Source: RGIG7450 sp045633565
GTDB lineage: Bacteria; Bacillota; Clostridia; RUG12999
Assembly (NCBI GenBank): GCA_045633565.1
Contig: JAZQYO010000027.1
Span: 1-64,000 of the forward strand
Reading direction: 5' to 3'
Length of the DNA stretch: 64,000 nt
In this document: positions 1-7,831 of the stretch, one piece after another
Position numbering within the stretch: position 1 is the stretch's first letter
Layout: each line of letters begins with the position of its first letter
Notes under the pieces: model-generated
Database searches by the model: none
What the model was told of the DNA's origin: nothing
The model's input: the letters and a program-made list of their open reading frames with translations, nothing else
Position numbers and translations under genes: made by a program

Positions 1-1
1 T

Positions 2-166
2 ATTTCCGATTATGCAAAGGCTTCTTTGCAGTGGGCAAACGGAATTGGCTTGATTAATGGTAAAACAGAAAGCACATTAAATCCGCTTGACAATGCAACA
101 AGAGCTGAAGCTGCAACAATATTTTACAGATTTGTTAAAGCGAATTTAATATCAATGCAAAACTAA
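2..166 (+). CDS. C-terminal end of an SLH-domain surface protein (partial)
   Basis: An open frame enters from the left edge and ends at a TAA, giving 54 residues. The residues match the second half of an S-layer homology (SLH) domain: the WANGIGLING segment, an N-P-x-x-x-A-T-R-A-E-A-A motif at the start of the last helix, and a closing FYRFV. SLH domains anchor exported proteins to cell-wall polymers. The start and any catalytic part lie outside the window, so nothing can be said about function beyond surface attachment. A separate SLH protein lies nearby on the other strand. Confidence 0.8.
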   Translation: MSDYAKASLQWANGIGLINGKTESTLNPLDNATRAEAATIFYRFVKANLISMQN

Positions 167-169
167 CCA

Positions 170-208
170 CCAATGGCACTCCAATCGGGGTGCCTTTGGT
201 ATATCTTT
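170..208 (+). terminator. Hairpin after the SLH gene
   Basis: Four bases after the SLH stop codon, CCAATGGCAC pairs with GTGCCTTTGG (one mismatch). Only a weak T-rich stretch follows, so termination may be partial; a stronger terminator lies about 70 bases further on. Confidence 0.6.
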
Positions 209-273
209 ACGACATATTTTTTACGATAAAATGATTCTTTTTCAATTTATAATTCAGCAGAAATAATTAAATC

Positions 274-326
274 AAAACGGAAATGAAGTTGAATGATTTT
301 CAAACTCGTTTCCGTTTGTTTTTTTA
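274..326 (+). terminator. Rho-independent terminator
   Basis: The arm AAACGGAAA pairs with TTTCCGTTT across a loop of about 25 bases and is followed by a run of seven T. It probably backs up the weaker hairpin just upstream. Confidence 0.7.
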
Positions 327-434
327 TAAAGCTAAATTCGCTTACAACAGAAAATATGGGTCCCACCTGCCTGTGTTTTTGTGTGTTGTATAAATGTATC
401 CACCAATGTTCTATTGGAAAGGAATGTGATATTT

Positions 435-554
435 ATGTCAGGATATTATCATGGCACAAAAGATGATTTTGATTACATGACAAAAGTTGAAAGAATAAAA
501 GAATATAGGTGGAAATGTGAATTGGAATCCGATGTGGATATATTCAAATTTTAA
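435..554 (+). CDS. Small hypothetical protein, 39 aa
   Basis: An ATG at 435 lies 11 bases after an AAGGA ribosome site and opens a 39-residue frame (MSGYYHGTKDDFDY...) rich in charged and aromatic residues, with no signal peptide or membrane segment. I do not recognise it. It lies in a gene-poor stretch beside another small unknown gene and may be a remnant. The support is the ribosome site plus protein-like composition only. Confidence 0.35.
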   Translation: MSGYYHGTKDDFDYMTKVERIKEYRWKCELESDVDIFKF

Positions 555-782
555 AATATATTTATTGCATTATTCTACAAAATATGCTATAATAAGACCG
601 TAAAATAGATGCAACGACAATCTGTGGGCAAACGGTGGGCAAAATTGACACCGAAAGCTCGCAAAACCGCATAAATAAAGGCTTTCTGATTGGATTTCTG
701 TGACGAAGCTCGCCACGGCAGAGGTTTAGAGGGACTTTTGAAGAGATATTTTAAATAATTATCTTGAAGGATAGAAAAAACC
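555..782. other. Gene-poor stretch with a possible recombinase-tail remnant
   Basis: No complete gene is seen. TATAAT at about 590-595 could be a -10 box. Around 615-674 a short frame reads RQSVGKRWAKLTPKARKTA then stop, which resembles the basic tail of some integrases, but nothing upstream continues it. I treat the stretch as non-coding or a decayed mobile-element edge. Confidence 0.25.
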
Positions 783-998
783 ATGAAGTTATTTGATAAG
801 TTTCGTAAAAAAGTTAAGACAAAATCCGTCAACCCAGACAGAATCGACTTGGAAGATGGAAAATATGTTTTAAATTTTTATCATGACGGAAATGGAAATA
901 AAGTTGACAAAGAAAAAGCTAAAGCTGTAATTTCTACTGTGTTTGATTCAAACGGAAATAGAATACAGGAAATATATGGAAGCTTCGAAAAAAGCTAA
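783..998 (+). CDS. Hypothetical protein, 71 aa
   Basis: A 71-residue frame preceded by GAAGGA 11 bases before the ATG. The N-terminus is strongly basic (KLFDKFRKKVKTK) and is followed by a compact alternating segment with two N-G-N turns (YHDGNGNK and FDSNGNR), suggesting a small two-strand repeat fold. No signal peptide, cysteine or known motif is visible. It stands alone and its stop codon forms part of a perfect terminator stem. Function unknown; coding status is supported by the ribosome site and the tightly fitted terminator. Confidence 0.55.
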   Translation: MKLFDKFRKKVKTKSVNPDRIDLEDGKYVLNFYHDGNGNKVDKEKAKAVISTVFDSNGNRIQEIYGSFEKS

Positions 999-1050
999 AA
1001 CTTAAAGGGTTCGGAATATTCCGAACCCTTTAAGTTTTGTAAATTTTTTA
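997..1050. terminator. Perfect bidirectional terminator
   Basis: A 42-base near-perfect palindrome (arm AAAACTTAAAGGGTTCGGA) has an A-run on the left and a T-run on the right. It overlaps the stop of the 71-aa gene and also lies downstream of the SLH/LRR gene coming from the other strand, so it can serve both. Confidence 0.85.
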
Positions 1051-1129
1051 AAAAATTTTGAATGTTTGCACAATAAGAATTTATGATTCGGCTGTATTGC
1101 AACCGGACAATTATGCAAGAATCACCATA

Positions 1130-2278
1130 TCAGCCTTTGGGAAGCTCTATCCGTTCTTTCCAGTCCATAATTCTCGAAACAATCGCTGCTGCTTCGCATC
1201 TTTTGATACTGTCATTTGGGTGGAAACTCATTGATTCGTCACCTACAGCGATACCCTTGTTATACAAAGCAAGTATCTGATAAGCAAATGGTGTAGCAGA
1301 TGAAACATCAGGAATATCTGTTATAGGCACATCATTTATATCAACATACCAATCATCAAAGGGGTCACAATTTGCGAAAATATATGCCATCTGTGCCCTT
1401 GTAATAGGGGATTCCCAATCAAGGATAACAGATTTCTCAATTATACCATTATCATAACAATAATCCACATATTGCTGATACCACGGACCTTCTGGAGTAC
1501 TAAGTCCCGTATCATTGAAAATCAGGTGAATGGATGCCGCAATTTTAACAGCTTCACCGCAGGTCATACTTGCATCAGGGTCAAAGATTGTTTCGCTTTT
1601 GCCGTTTATAATCTTGTTAGCATAAGCGCTCATAACATAATCATAGTACCACGCATCCTGCGGAACATCGGTAAAGGGCAAGCCTTCCCATAGATATTGC
1701 TCCATAAATCCGCATGCAGTACATTTTACATTGCCTTCTTCATCATACTCCGGTGATGTGTGACGTATCTCAACCTCAAAGTTTCTGTCTCCCTTTGCCA
1801 CAAGAAGTTTCCGTTCTATTGCTTTGGTATCAACGTCACAATTCAGGTAAAAAATCAGATGTCCGGTGCCGAAAAACGCATCTTCGCCAATTACTGTATC
1901 TTCATCAAATGTCGCAAAAACCGTAAGCAATTTTTTGCAGTTTGCAAATGCACGGTCAGCTATAATCTTTACAGTTGATGGAATATCGACAGACGTTATG
2001 TTACTTCCCTCAAAAGCGGATTTTCCGATTACAGATAACCCTTCGGGAAGATAAGCGTCTGCAATTCCCAAGTCAAAAAATACTTGTTCGCCTATTTTTG
2101 TAACGGGTATGTCGTCTACTTTCTCCGGTACAACAACCCATTCATCACCGTAATATGCAGTTATTTCGCCTTCTTTGGTAATTAAAAAATCAGGCAGCAT
2201 TATCACTTCGGCAGATGCAATACACATACTGCCAAAAACAAGCGCAAGCGTAAGCAAAATGGAAATTATTTTTCTCAT
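1130..2278 (-). CDS. Secreted protein with BspA-type leucine-rich repeats and three SLH domains
   Basis: 382 residues starting after an ideal AAGGAGG site. A signal peptide (residues 1-23, cleavage after ASA) shows export. Residues about 50-150 carry BspA/LRR_5-type repeats (the I-G-x-x-A-F pattern three times), a fold often used for adhesion. A short Cys-x-x-Cys segment (CTACGF, near 190) follows, then three SLH repeats (about 205-250, 262-305, 320-375) that would attach the protein to the cell wall. The domain order points to a cell-surface binding protein. The ligand cannot be told from sequence. It is monocistronic between its own ribosome site and a bidirectional terminator. Confidence 0.85.
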   Translation of the reverse strand: MRKIISILLTLALVFGSMCIASAEVIMLPDFLITKEGEITAYYGDEWVVVPEKVDDIPVTKIGEQVFFDLGIADAYLPEGLSVIGKSAFEGSNITSVDIPSTVKIIADRAFANCKKLLTVFATFDEDTVIGEDAFFGTGHLIFYLNCDVDTKAIERKLLVAKGDRNFEVEIRHTSPEYDEEGNVKCTACGFMEQYLWEGLPFTDVPQDAWYYDYVMSAYANKIINGKSETIFDPDASMTCGEAVKIAASIHLIFNDTGLSTPEGPWYQQYVDYCYDNGIIEKSVILDWESPITRAQMAYIFANCDPFDDWYVDINDVPITDIPDVSSATPFAYQILALYNKGIAVGDESMSFHPNDSIKRCEAAAIVSRIMDWKERIELPKG

Positions 2279-2505
2279 AACATAATACCTCCTTGCTTGA
2301 TTAACATTTCAATTTTGTATCTTCGAAAAGTGATGGAAGTGATTACCTAAGATAATTATACCATTGTATTTTTGTTAAAGTCAATAGTTTTCACGGTTAA
2401 CAATAGAGACCCTTATTTTATAAATTTCTTAAAAAATATTGAATCTTTGCATAATATGTGGTATTATTGGCATATAAAATAAAATGCTTAAAGGAAAAAA
2501 GAAAA

Positions 2506-2934
2506 ATGAAGAAAACTATAAAAATTTTATCAGGATTATTTTTAATAGCTGCCTTATGCCTGCCTTTAAATGCATGCAGAGAGAAATCTGTTGAAGAACC
2601 ACTTTGGGAAAATGCTTCCTATACGGAGGATGCTGAGTTTGGAAGTGGCTCTAAGACTGTGTATGTGGAAGTTAAGGCAGAGGATAAATCTGTAACATTT
2701 AAAATCAATACTGACAAAGAAATCCTGGGCGAGGCGCTTTTGGAACATAACCTTATAGCAGGTGAAAAAGGGCCGTACGGACTTTATGTAAAGGTTGTAA
2801 ACGGAATTACGGCTGACTATGATATAAATCAAAGCTATTGGGCGTTTAACAAAAATGGTGAAAGTATGCAAACGGGTGTGGACGGAGCCGGAATTTCAGG
2901 CGGGGAACACTTTGAACTGGTTTATACAAAATAA
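2506..2934 (+). CDS. DUF4430-type lipoprotein
   Basis: I place the start at 2506, after AAAGGA, because the frame upstream (from 2458) adds a non-signal extension. The 142-residue product has a lipoprotein signal with lipobox LNAC (Cys24), so it should be lipid-anchored outside the membrane. The rest matches the DUF4430 fold (related to the C-terminal domain of transcobalamin): G-E-A-L-L-E-H, a YGLYVKVVNG segment and the late SYWAFNKNG and SGGEHFELVY motifs. Such proteins are often found with cobalamin or other vitamin uptake genes. The next gene, 18 bases on, is a Cys-rich small protein of a cobalamin-associated family. A B12-related role is plausible but unproven. Confidence 0.7.
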   Translation: MKKTIKILSGLFLIAALCLPLNACREKSVEEPLWENASYTEDAEFGSGSKTVYVEVKAEDKSVTFKINTDKEILGEALLEHNLIAGEKGPYGLYVKVVNGITADYDINQSYWAFNKNGESMQTGVDGAGISGGEHFELVYTK

Positions 2935-2952
2935 AAAAGTGAGATTGGTAGT

Positions 2953-3219
2953 ATGGAAAAAAAGTATACATATTTTAAAAATACTGAGTGTGAATATTTC
3001 CCTTGCCATAAAACGGAGGGCGAAGATTTTAACTGTCTGTTTTGCTACTGCCCGCTTTATGCTTTGGGGGATAAATGTGGCGGAAACTTTGTTTTTGATG
3101 AGAATGGCATAAAGGATTGTTCAAATTGCCTTACTCCTCACAGCAAAAACGGATATGATCACATTACATCAAGGACCGGAGAGATTTCCGAACTGATTAA
3201 GAAAAACCGGAAGAAATAA
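2953..3219 (+). CDS. Cys-rich small domain protein (putative metal binding)
   Basis: 88 residues with eight cysteines (positions 13, 18, 28, 31, 33, 42, 56, 59), including C-x-x-C-x-C and C-x-x-C spacings and the phrase FCYCPLY. This fits the 'cysteine-rich small domain' family (PF04071 as I recall it), a probable metal-binding domain encoded near cobalamin biosynthesis genes. It follows the DUF4430 lipoprotein closely, so the two are probably co-transcribed. No signal peptide is present, so it should be cytoplasmic. The exact role is unknown; the family call is fairly secure. Confidence 0.75.
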   Translation: MEKKYTYFKNTECEYFPCHKTEGEDFNCLFCYCPLYALGDKCGGNFVFDENGIKDCSNCLTPHSKNGYDHITSRTGEISELIKKNRKK

Positions 3220-3246
3220 AAGACCGCTTGTCGGTCTTTTTTTATG
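3219..3246. terminator. Terminator between convergent genes
   Basis: AAAGACCG pairs with CGGTCTTT around a four-base loop and is followed by T7. It ends the lipoprotein/Cys-rich operon and overlaps the stop of the convergent citXG gene. Confidence 0.85.
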
Positions 3247-4567
3247 TCTCAAAATTATATAAAAAGTATGTAATGGCAAGTAAATCGGCACAACCGCCCG
3301 GAGACAGGTTTTTCTTTATAAACTCATCATCCAGGGACTTAATTTGCTCTTTTGAAGGAGCTGGAAAGTCTTTCAGCAGTTTTTTTGTAATCTTTTGGGC
3401 AAAATCCGCCCCACTCATCCCACCACGATTATAAAGATTTGTATCTTTTACATTTGATATCAGATAAAGCAGCGTAATGGCACCAGCGTCGTTTGAACTG
3501 AAATTTTCGCTTATTAGTTTTTTATAACAGGGAAGCCCTGTTTTTAAAACAGACTCAAAACCCGATGCTACCTCTCCACGGATTCCGGTAATGCCATGTT
3601 TTAAATAGAGTCTGCCACCTGCGGTTGAGTCGTCGGGGTTGTCAAAATCTTTTTGAACAGCGTCTTTAACAATTTTTGCACTTTCCCGACAAATATCTGA
3701 GGCAGCGCTAAACGGAGTTTCAGGACGCCACAGTCTTCCAATGCTCCCGCAAAGCACACCCATGGAATAAATTATTCCCTTGTGAGTATTTACTCCGCCT
3801 GTGGCGTTAAACATGGCTTTTTCTGCATCAATACCGGCACTCTGCAACAGAGGAAATGTTTCGCCCGGAGAAAGGGTTTGACTGTTTTTGCCAATTGAAA
3901 AACACTCGCCAAAATAGGGTTTAAGCGCATGGGCGCTTTTTTGGAACGTAACAATATCCATGTCGTTATGGCTTCCGCTGTTTAGGGTATCCACAAGGCC
4001 CGGTTTAGGGGTGGTGCCCACTTCATCCAAAAGGCTTTTTACTGCAAGAGAGGAGCAATATTCTTTGTCCATAAGAAAAAAATAATTTTCCATTATTTCT
4101 CTTGCAGCATTCTGAAGCTTGTCTACAGAATGAACTCTGCCTGCAGAACAGGCTCTCCCCGGAGCGCCGCAAACATAGCAGCTGCGAGGATTTTTCCTTT
4201 CCAGCTTGTTTCCGTCCGGGCAAATTACATCCATATCAAATAATCTGCCGATGGTTACATTTTCTTCAATAAAAAGACAGATTTTTTTTAGTTTATCCGG
4301 GTCGCATTTTACACAAAAAAAAGCTTCGCAGCCGGTAACTCCGGTGCAGATTTCTTGGTTTATTATACTGCCGCCCGGTAACTTTTGTTTTAAGAGTCTG
4401 ACACCTTCAAAAAATGAACGCTCAATCAGCGGTGAGGTCTTTACAGGACCTGCAATATTCATAGTAAAGCTGATAAGAGGGAGATTAAAACGGCAAAGCA
4501 GATTTTTTTGTTTTTCTGCACGTTTTTCCCGTGCGTCAAGCATCTGGCTCAAAGTGACTTGTGTCAT
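3242..4567 (-). CDS. citXG: CitX-CitG fusion: prosthetic-group synthesis and transfer for citrate/citramalate lyase
   Basis: 441 residues in two parts. The first 175 or so match CitX, the transferase that loads phosphoribosyl-dephospho-CoA onto the lyase acyl carrier subunit. The remainder matches CitG, which makes that CoA-derived precursor from ATP and dephospho-CoA (motifs TTPKPGLVD and GVNTHKG). The CitX part contains a Cys-rich segment CYVCGAPGRAC. Natural CitX-CitG fusions are known. The start follows an AGGGGGA site. It is last in a minus-strand operon with the P-loop gene and citC, divergent from citDEF, so it should mature the carrier protein encoded there. Confidence 0.9.
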   Translation of the reverse strand: MTQVTLSQMLDAREKRAEKQKNLLCRFNLPLISFTMNIAGPVKTSPLIERSFFEGVRLLKQKLPGGSIINQEICTGVTGCEAFFCVKCDPDKLKKICLFIEENVTIGRLFDMDVICPDGNKLERKNPRSCYVCGAPGRACSAGRVHSVDKLQNAAREIMENYFFLMDKEYCSSLAVKSLLDEVGTTPKPGLVDTLNSGSHNDMDIVTFQKSAHALKPYFGECFSIGKNSQTLSPGETFPLLQSAGIDAEKAMFNATGGVNTHKGIIYSMGVLCGSIGRLWRPETPFSAASDICRESAKIVKDAVQKDFDNPDDSTAGGRLYLKHGITGIRGEVASGFESVLKTGLPCYKKLISENFSSNDAGAITLLYLISNVKDTNLYNRGGMSGADFAQKITKKLLKDFPAPSKEQIKSLDDEFIKKNLSPGGCADLLAITYFLYNFET

Positions 4568-4587
4568 TTTTATTCCCCCTGAAATAA

Positions 4588-5523
4588 CTACATAATGAGG
4601 TCTGATTGTTTCTTTTGCTGTAAATCCAGCTTTTGAAGATTAGCTTCGGCATTTTTTCCTACACAGCCAACCAGCAGATATCTGCGGTTAAAACGGTCAT
4701 ATATAAAGTGATTAAGCAGATGGAAGTTTTCAATCATTCCTGTTTGGCTTACGTGTATTCGCGGACCGGTACAAAAATGCTGACGACCGCCCACGGATAT
4801 ATGGTTGTTGTCTACATAGTCAACAGGCAGATTATCCGCAATCATCCGGTTAACCTGTTTTTCAATATCGAGGATATCAAATTCGGGTTTGGTTTCGGGG
4901 AATGTTATAACAAAGCCATGTTTTACATCGTCATGACCGCAGCGTGCCATTTCGTGTTCGGGCATACAAAGCTCGCAAAGGTCTTCAGCCGTATGCGCCA
5001 TCAGACGGAAGGAGAGTGATTCGTATACCTTGTCACGTATTTCCTGAGGCTCGGGTCCGAAAAGGTTGGGCCTTGAAATTAATACCTGTTCACCGACACC
5101 TATGATAAGATTGGCGTTAAAACCGAGCAGCGGATATATAAGGTCAAAATGTTCTACAATAACACGTTTCCCGTTCTGCAGAGCTTCGATAATGGCTTCT
5201 GCCAGAACACTCATTTGCGTAAAACCGTTTTCGAAGCGGACATCAAGATGATAAGTGTGGGGAGAAAAGTATCCGTCGTCCTGCTCCAAAATAGGAAGGG
5301 GACGGACATAAACTCCGTCATCATCGTTGGTGAGCTCAAGACCGGGGAACATTCCCCTGAGCAGGGCGCTTTTGCCGGACCCGGCGTCTCCTACAACGCC
5401 GATAAGCTTGTCAAACGGTGATAAATAAAGCTGGGCAAGCTGTATGCCGAGAGTGTACATACGCTGATGGCCTCTCGGTGCGAAATAACTACTTAAAATA
5501 TGATTTTTCTGGAGTTCCTGCAT
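4588..5523 (-). CDS. P-loop NTPase of unknown role in the lyase cluster
   Basis: 311 residues, start after GGGAGGA. A Walker A motif (GDAGSGKS, residues 45-52) lies near the N-terminus. Further on are clustered His/Cys residues: CELCMPEHEMARCGHDD and, near the end, GGRQHFCTGPRIHVSQTG. The C-terminal part recalls the 'second additional domain' of alanyl-tRNA synthetase, a metal-binding editing-type fold, and similar proteins in clostridial citrate lyase clusters are, as I recall, annotated that way. Its place between citC and citXG suggests a link to the lyase or its cofactor. No reaction can be assigned from sequence. Confidence 0.75.
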   Translation of the reverse strand: MQELQKNHILSSYFAPRGHQRMYTLGIQLAQLYLSPFDKLIGVVGDAGSGKSALLRGMFPGLELTNDDDGVYVRPLPILEQDDGYFSPHTYHLDVRFENGFTQMSVLAEAIIEALQNGKRVIVEHFDLIYPLLGFNANLIIGVGEQVLISRPNLFGPEPQEIRDKVYESLSFRLMAHTAEDLCELCMPEHEMARCGHDDVKHGFVITFPETKPEFDILDIEKQVNRMIADNLPVDYVDNNHISVGGRQHFCTGPRIHVSQTGMIENFHLLNHFIYDRFNRRYLLVGCVGKNAEANLQKLDLQQKKQSDLIM

Positions 5524-5540
5524 ATTTTATTCCTCCCGAA

Positions 5541-6524
5541 TTATATTAGATTTTTATTGAGTAAAAAGTCGTAGGTTGTATGGGGCACAAGTGATTTTAC
5601 CCGCTCTTTGTTTCCAGCGTCAATTAATGCTCTTACCTGACTTGCGCTTACCGGCACATTGGATATTTCAAACCTTTCGAGTTCTTTGATCTCAATGCCG
5701 TGCGCAGGCAAAAGCTTCTTTAACTCTTTGTTATACTGCTTTGTTGTCGTAGACAGCGGCTCTGTGCCCACATATCGGGTGGTAATGTTAAATTTTGGGG
5801 CATAGTACTTTATAAATATTTCAATATCTAAAAGGCACTTTACCTGCTCGGCATTTCCCCGGTCTTTAAGAAAGTAGGTGGGGAATGTTGCGGAAGAAAT
5901 AAGGTAAGGACCGGTAGGAAGCACCCTGACGTTTAAGATGTCTGCCGTTCCTCTTTTGACCATTTCCATTCTGTCACAGGCAGAAAACCTACTTTTATCT
6001 TCAGAAACAACAAAGACGTACAGAATGTCACATTCTTTTGATGCTTTTTCAATCAAGTAGCGGTGACCTGAGGTGAATGGATTGCAGTTTGCAACAACGC
6101 ATCCGCTTTTGCCGCAAATATGAGCATCAAAAGAACTTAAAAATTCATTTATTCCGTCTTTTTTGTTTTCCATTAAAAGCACTGTTTCGGTTTGTGCTAC
6201 CGGGTAGAAAAACAGATCACGGAACATAGGCTTGTTTTGTGGCTTGGTATAAAGAAAAAGATGACGGATTCCCTCTGAGAAAGCATCCTTTTCCAACGCA
6301 GTAATAAGAGTAGCGGTAAGCCCTTCACCCTGGCGGGATTCATCCACGGCGATGCATTTTAAAACATTGCCATATCTTGAACCGGCAGCAATTAAAGAAT
6401 CGTTATCCCATATAAGTACAGTGCGGTCAATTAACCTGTCGGGAATTAAATCAAATTTGTCTAAAAAAGCTTTCCAGGTATTAAATTTTGTTTCATTTAA
6501 GTTGTCGAGCAGTTCAATATGCAT
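5541..6524 (-). CDS. citC: [Citrate or citramalate lyase] ligase (acetate:SH-carrier ligase)
   Basis: 327 residues. It acetylates the thiol of the lyase carrier protein with ATP and acetate and so activates the enzyme. An N-terminal GNAT-like domain (acetyl-CoA-type loop around residues 61-70, DESRQGEGLT) precedes a nucleotidyltransferase domain with NPFTSGH (148-154), the adenylate-forming H-x-x-H-like signature. This two-domain order is typical of CitC. The start follows AGAAGGT. It is the first gene of the minus-strand citC-NTPase-citXG unit and shares a divergent promoter region with citD. Because of the pathway context its true target may be citramalate lyase. Confidence 0.9.
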   Translation of the reverse strand: MHIELLDNLNETKFNTWKAFLDKFDLIPDRLIDRTVLIWDNDSLIAAGSRYGNVLKCIAVDESRQGEGLTATLITALEKDAFSEGIRHLFLYTKPQNKPMFRDLFFYPVAQTETVLLMENKKDGINEFLSSFDAHICGKSGCVVANCNPFTSGHRYLIEKASKECDILYVFVVSEDKSRFSACDRMEMVKRGTADILNVRVLPTGPYLISSATFPTYFLKDRGNAEQVKCLLDIEIFIKYYAPKFNITTRYVGTEPLSTTTKQYNKELKKLLPAHGIEIKELERFEISNVPVSASQVRALIDAGNKERVKSLVPHTTYDFLLNKNLI

Positions 6525-6596
6525 AATTTATACCTTCTGTAAACTGTTTATATTTACATTATAACTCATAACCACCAAATAAGTAAAGAAAAATAA

Positions 6597-6625
6597 TTGA
6601 TTTTTTTATAATTGTGTTATATAAT
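6597..6625 (+). promoter_or_regulatory. Promoter of citDEF-hydratase operon
   Basis: TTGATT at 6597-6602, 17-base spacer, TATAAT at 6620-6625. The -10 lies within TGTTATATAATA, which resembles the GntR operator further down, but the same string occurs at unrelated promoters in this window, so operator function here is doubtful. Confidence 0.6.
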
Positions 6626-6683
6626 ACTTATAAATTGAGCTATATCTTTTTACTTATGGAAATAAAAGGAGATTGGATTATAA

Positions 6684-6953
6684 ATGGAAATAAAAAAGTA
6701 TGCCGTTGCAGGAACTATGGAATCCAGCGATGCTTTTGTGGAAATTGAGCCTTCGGGTGACGGTATAATAATTGAACTTGAATCTGTTGTTGAAAAACAG
6801 TTTGGGGAAAGCATAAAGAAGACGGTGATTGAAGTTTTAACTCAGCAGGGCGTTAAAAATGCCATTGTCCGGGTTAAAGACAGAGGCGCTCTTGACTGTG
6901 CGATACGTGCGAGAGTTGAAACCGCCATTCTTCGCGGGAAGGAGGAAAACTGA
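6684..6953 (+). CDS. citD: Lyase gamma chain (acyl carrier protein)
   Basis: 89 residues after an AAAAGGAGA site. CitD carries the phosphoribosyl-dephospho-CoA group on which acetyl and citryl (or citramalyl) groups ride. The attachment serine is recognisable in AGTMESSD as Ser14, the same position as in the well-studied Klebsiella protein. The length is normal (about 90-100 aa). The stop overlaps the citE start (TGATG), implying translational coupling. The distinction between citrate and citramalate lyase cannot be read from this subunit. Confidence 0.93.
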   Translation: MEIKKYAVAGTMESSDAFVEIEPSGDGIIIELESVVEKQFGESIKKTVIEVLTQQGVKNAIVRVKDRGALDCAIRARVETAILRGKEEN

Positions 6954-7831
6954 TGCGTCGCAGTATGTTGTTTTTGCCGGGTAACAATCCCAATATGCTT
7001 ATAAACGGAAATTGTCTTGGCGCAGATGCCGTTATTTTTGATTTGGAAGATGCAGTTTCTCCTCAGGAAAAGGATGCGGCTCGTATTCTTGTGCGAAACA
7101 CCATAAGGTATATGGATTTTGACGGATGTGAAATAATTGTACGTATCAATTCTGTTGATACTCCTTTCTGGAAAGAGGATATTGACGCCATTTTACCTGA
7201 AAAACCGGACATGATACTTTTGCCTAAAACTTCTGAACCGGAGGATGCTCTTTTGGTTGATGAATATATGTCGGAGGTTGAGGAAAAATCCGGCATAAAA
7301 GAGGTAGGGCTTATGCCTCTTATAGAAACGGCTTTAGGTGTTGAAAATTCTTATAAAATTGCCCGAGCTTCAAAACGTGTTAAAGCACTGTTTCTTGGTG
7401 CAGAGGATTTAACTGCTGACCTTCAGTGCAAACGCACCAAGGAGGGCAGGGAAATTGAATACGCAAGGACAAGACTTGTTGTTGCTGCCCGTGCGGCAGG
7501 AATTGATGTTTATGATACGCCATTTACCGACGTAAACGATGATGAGGGTATTGTTGCAGATGCACAACTTGCCAAAAACCTTGGGTTTACAGGCAAGGCA
7601 TCAATTTCGCCCAGACATATTGATGCGATAAATCAGGTATTCAGTCCCACTGAGGAAGAAATAAATTATGCCTATGAAGTAATAGATGCGATACGTCTTG
7701 CAAAAGAACAGGGGAAAGGAGCTATTGCCCTGCATGGCAAGATGGTGGATGCTCCTATTGTTGCAAGGGCGGAGAGAACAATTTCTGTTGCGCAGGTATT
7801 AGGTCTTGGCAGGAGGGACAAAGATGAATAA
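6953..7831 (+). CDS. citE: Citrate/citramalate lyase beta chain (acyl-lyase)
   Basis: 292 residues of the HpcH/HpaI aldolase (CitE) family. It cleaves the carrier-bound citryl or citramalyl thioester to acetyl-carrier plus oxaloacetate or pyruvate. Visible family features are RRSMLFLPGNNPNM at the N-terminus, DLEDAVSPQEKDAAR (acidic metal and substrate loop), LLPKT, and the late GKASISPRHI region. Length is normal. It overlaps citD by one base and citF by eight. With mesaconase and methylaspartase genes downstream, the likely substrate is citramalyl rather than citryl thioester. Confidence 0.92.
   Translation: MRRSMLFLPGNNPNMLINGNCLGADAVIFDLEDAVSPQEKDAARILVRNTIRYMDFDGCEIIVRINSVDTPFWKEDIDAILPEKPDMILLPKTSEPEDALLVDEYMSEVEEKSGIKEVGLMPLIETALGVENSYKIARASKRVKALFLGAEDLTADLQCKRTKEGREIEYARTRLVVAARAAGIDVYDTPFTDVNDDEGIVADAQLAKNLGFTGKASISPRHIDAINQVFSPTEEEINYAYEVIDAIRLAKEQGKGAIALHGKMVDAPIVARAERTISVAQVLGLGRRDKDE

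Noticed and set aside
1714..2054. Several plus-strand frames of 60-73 residues
   Set aside because: They are antisense shadows of the SLH/LRR gene without ribosome sites.
6615..6626. TGTTATATAATA at the citD promoter as a third GntR operator
   Set aside because: The same string overlaps the -10 of the XRE-cupin promoter (48679-48690 region) and nearly that of rnf, so it is probably an extended -10 pattern rather than a specific operator.
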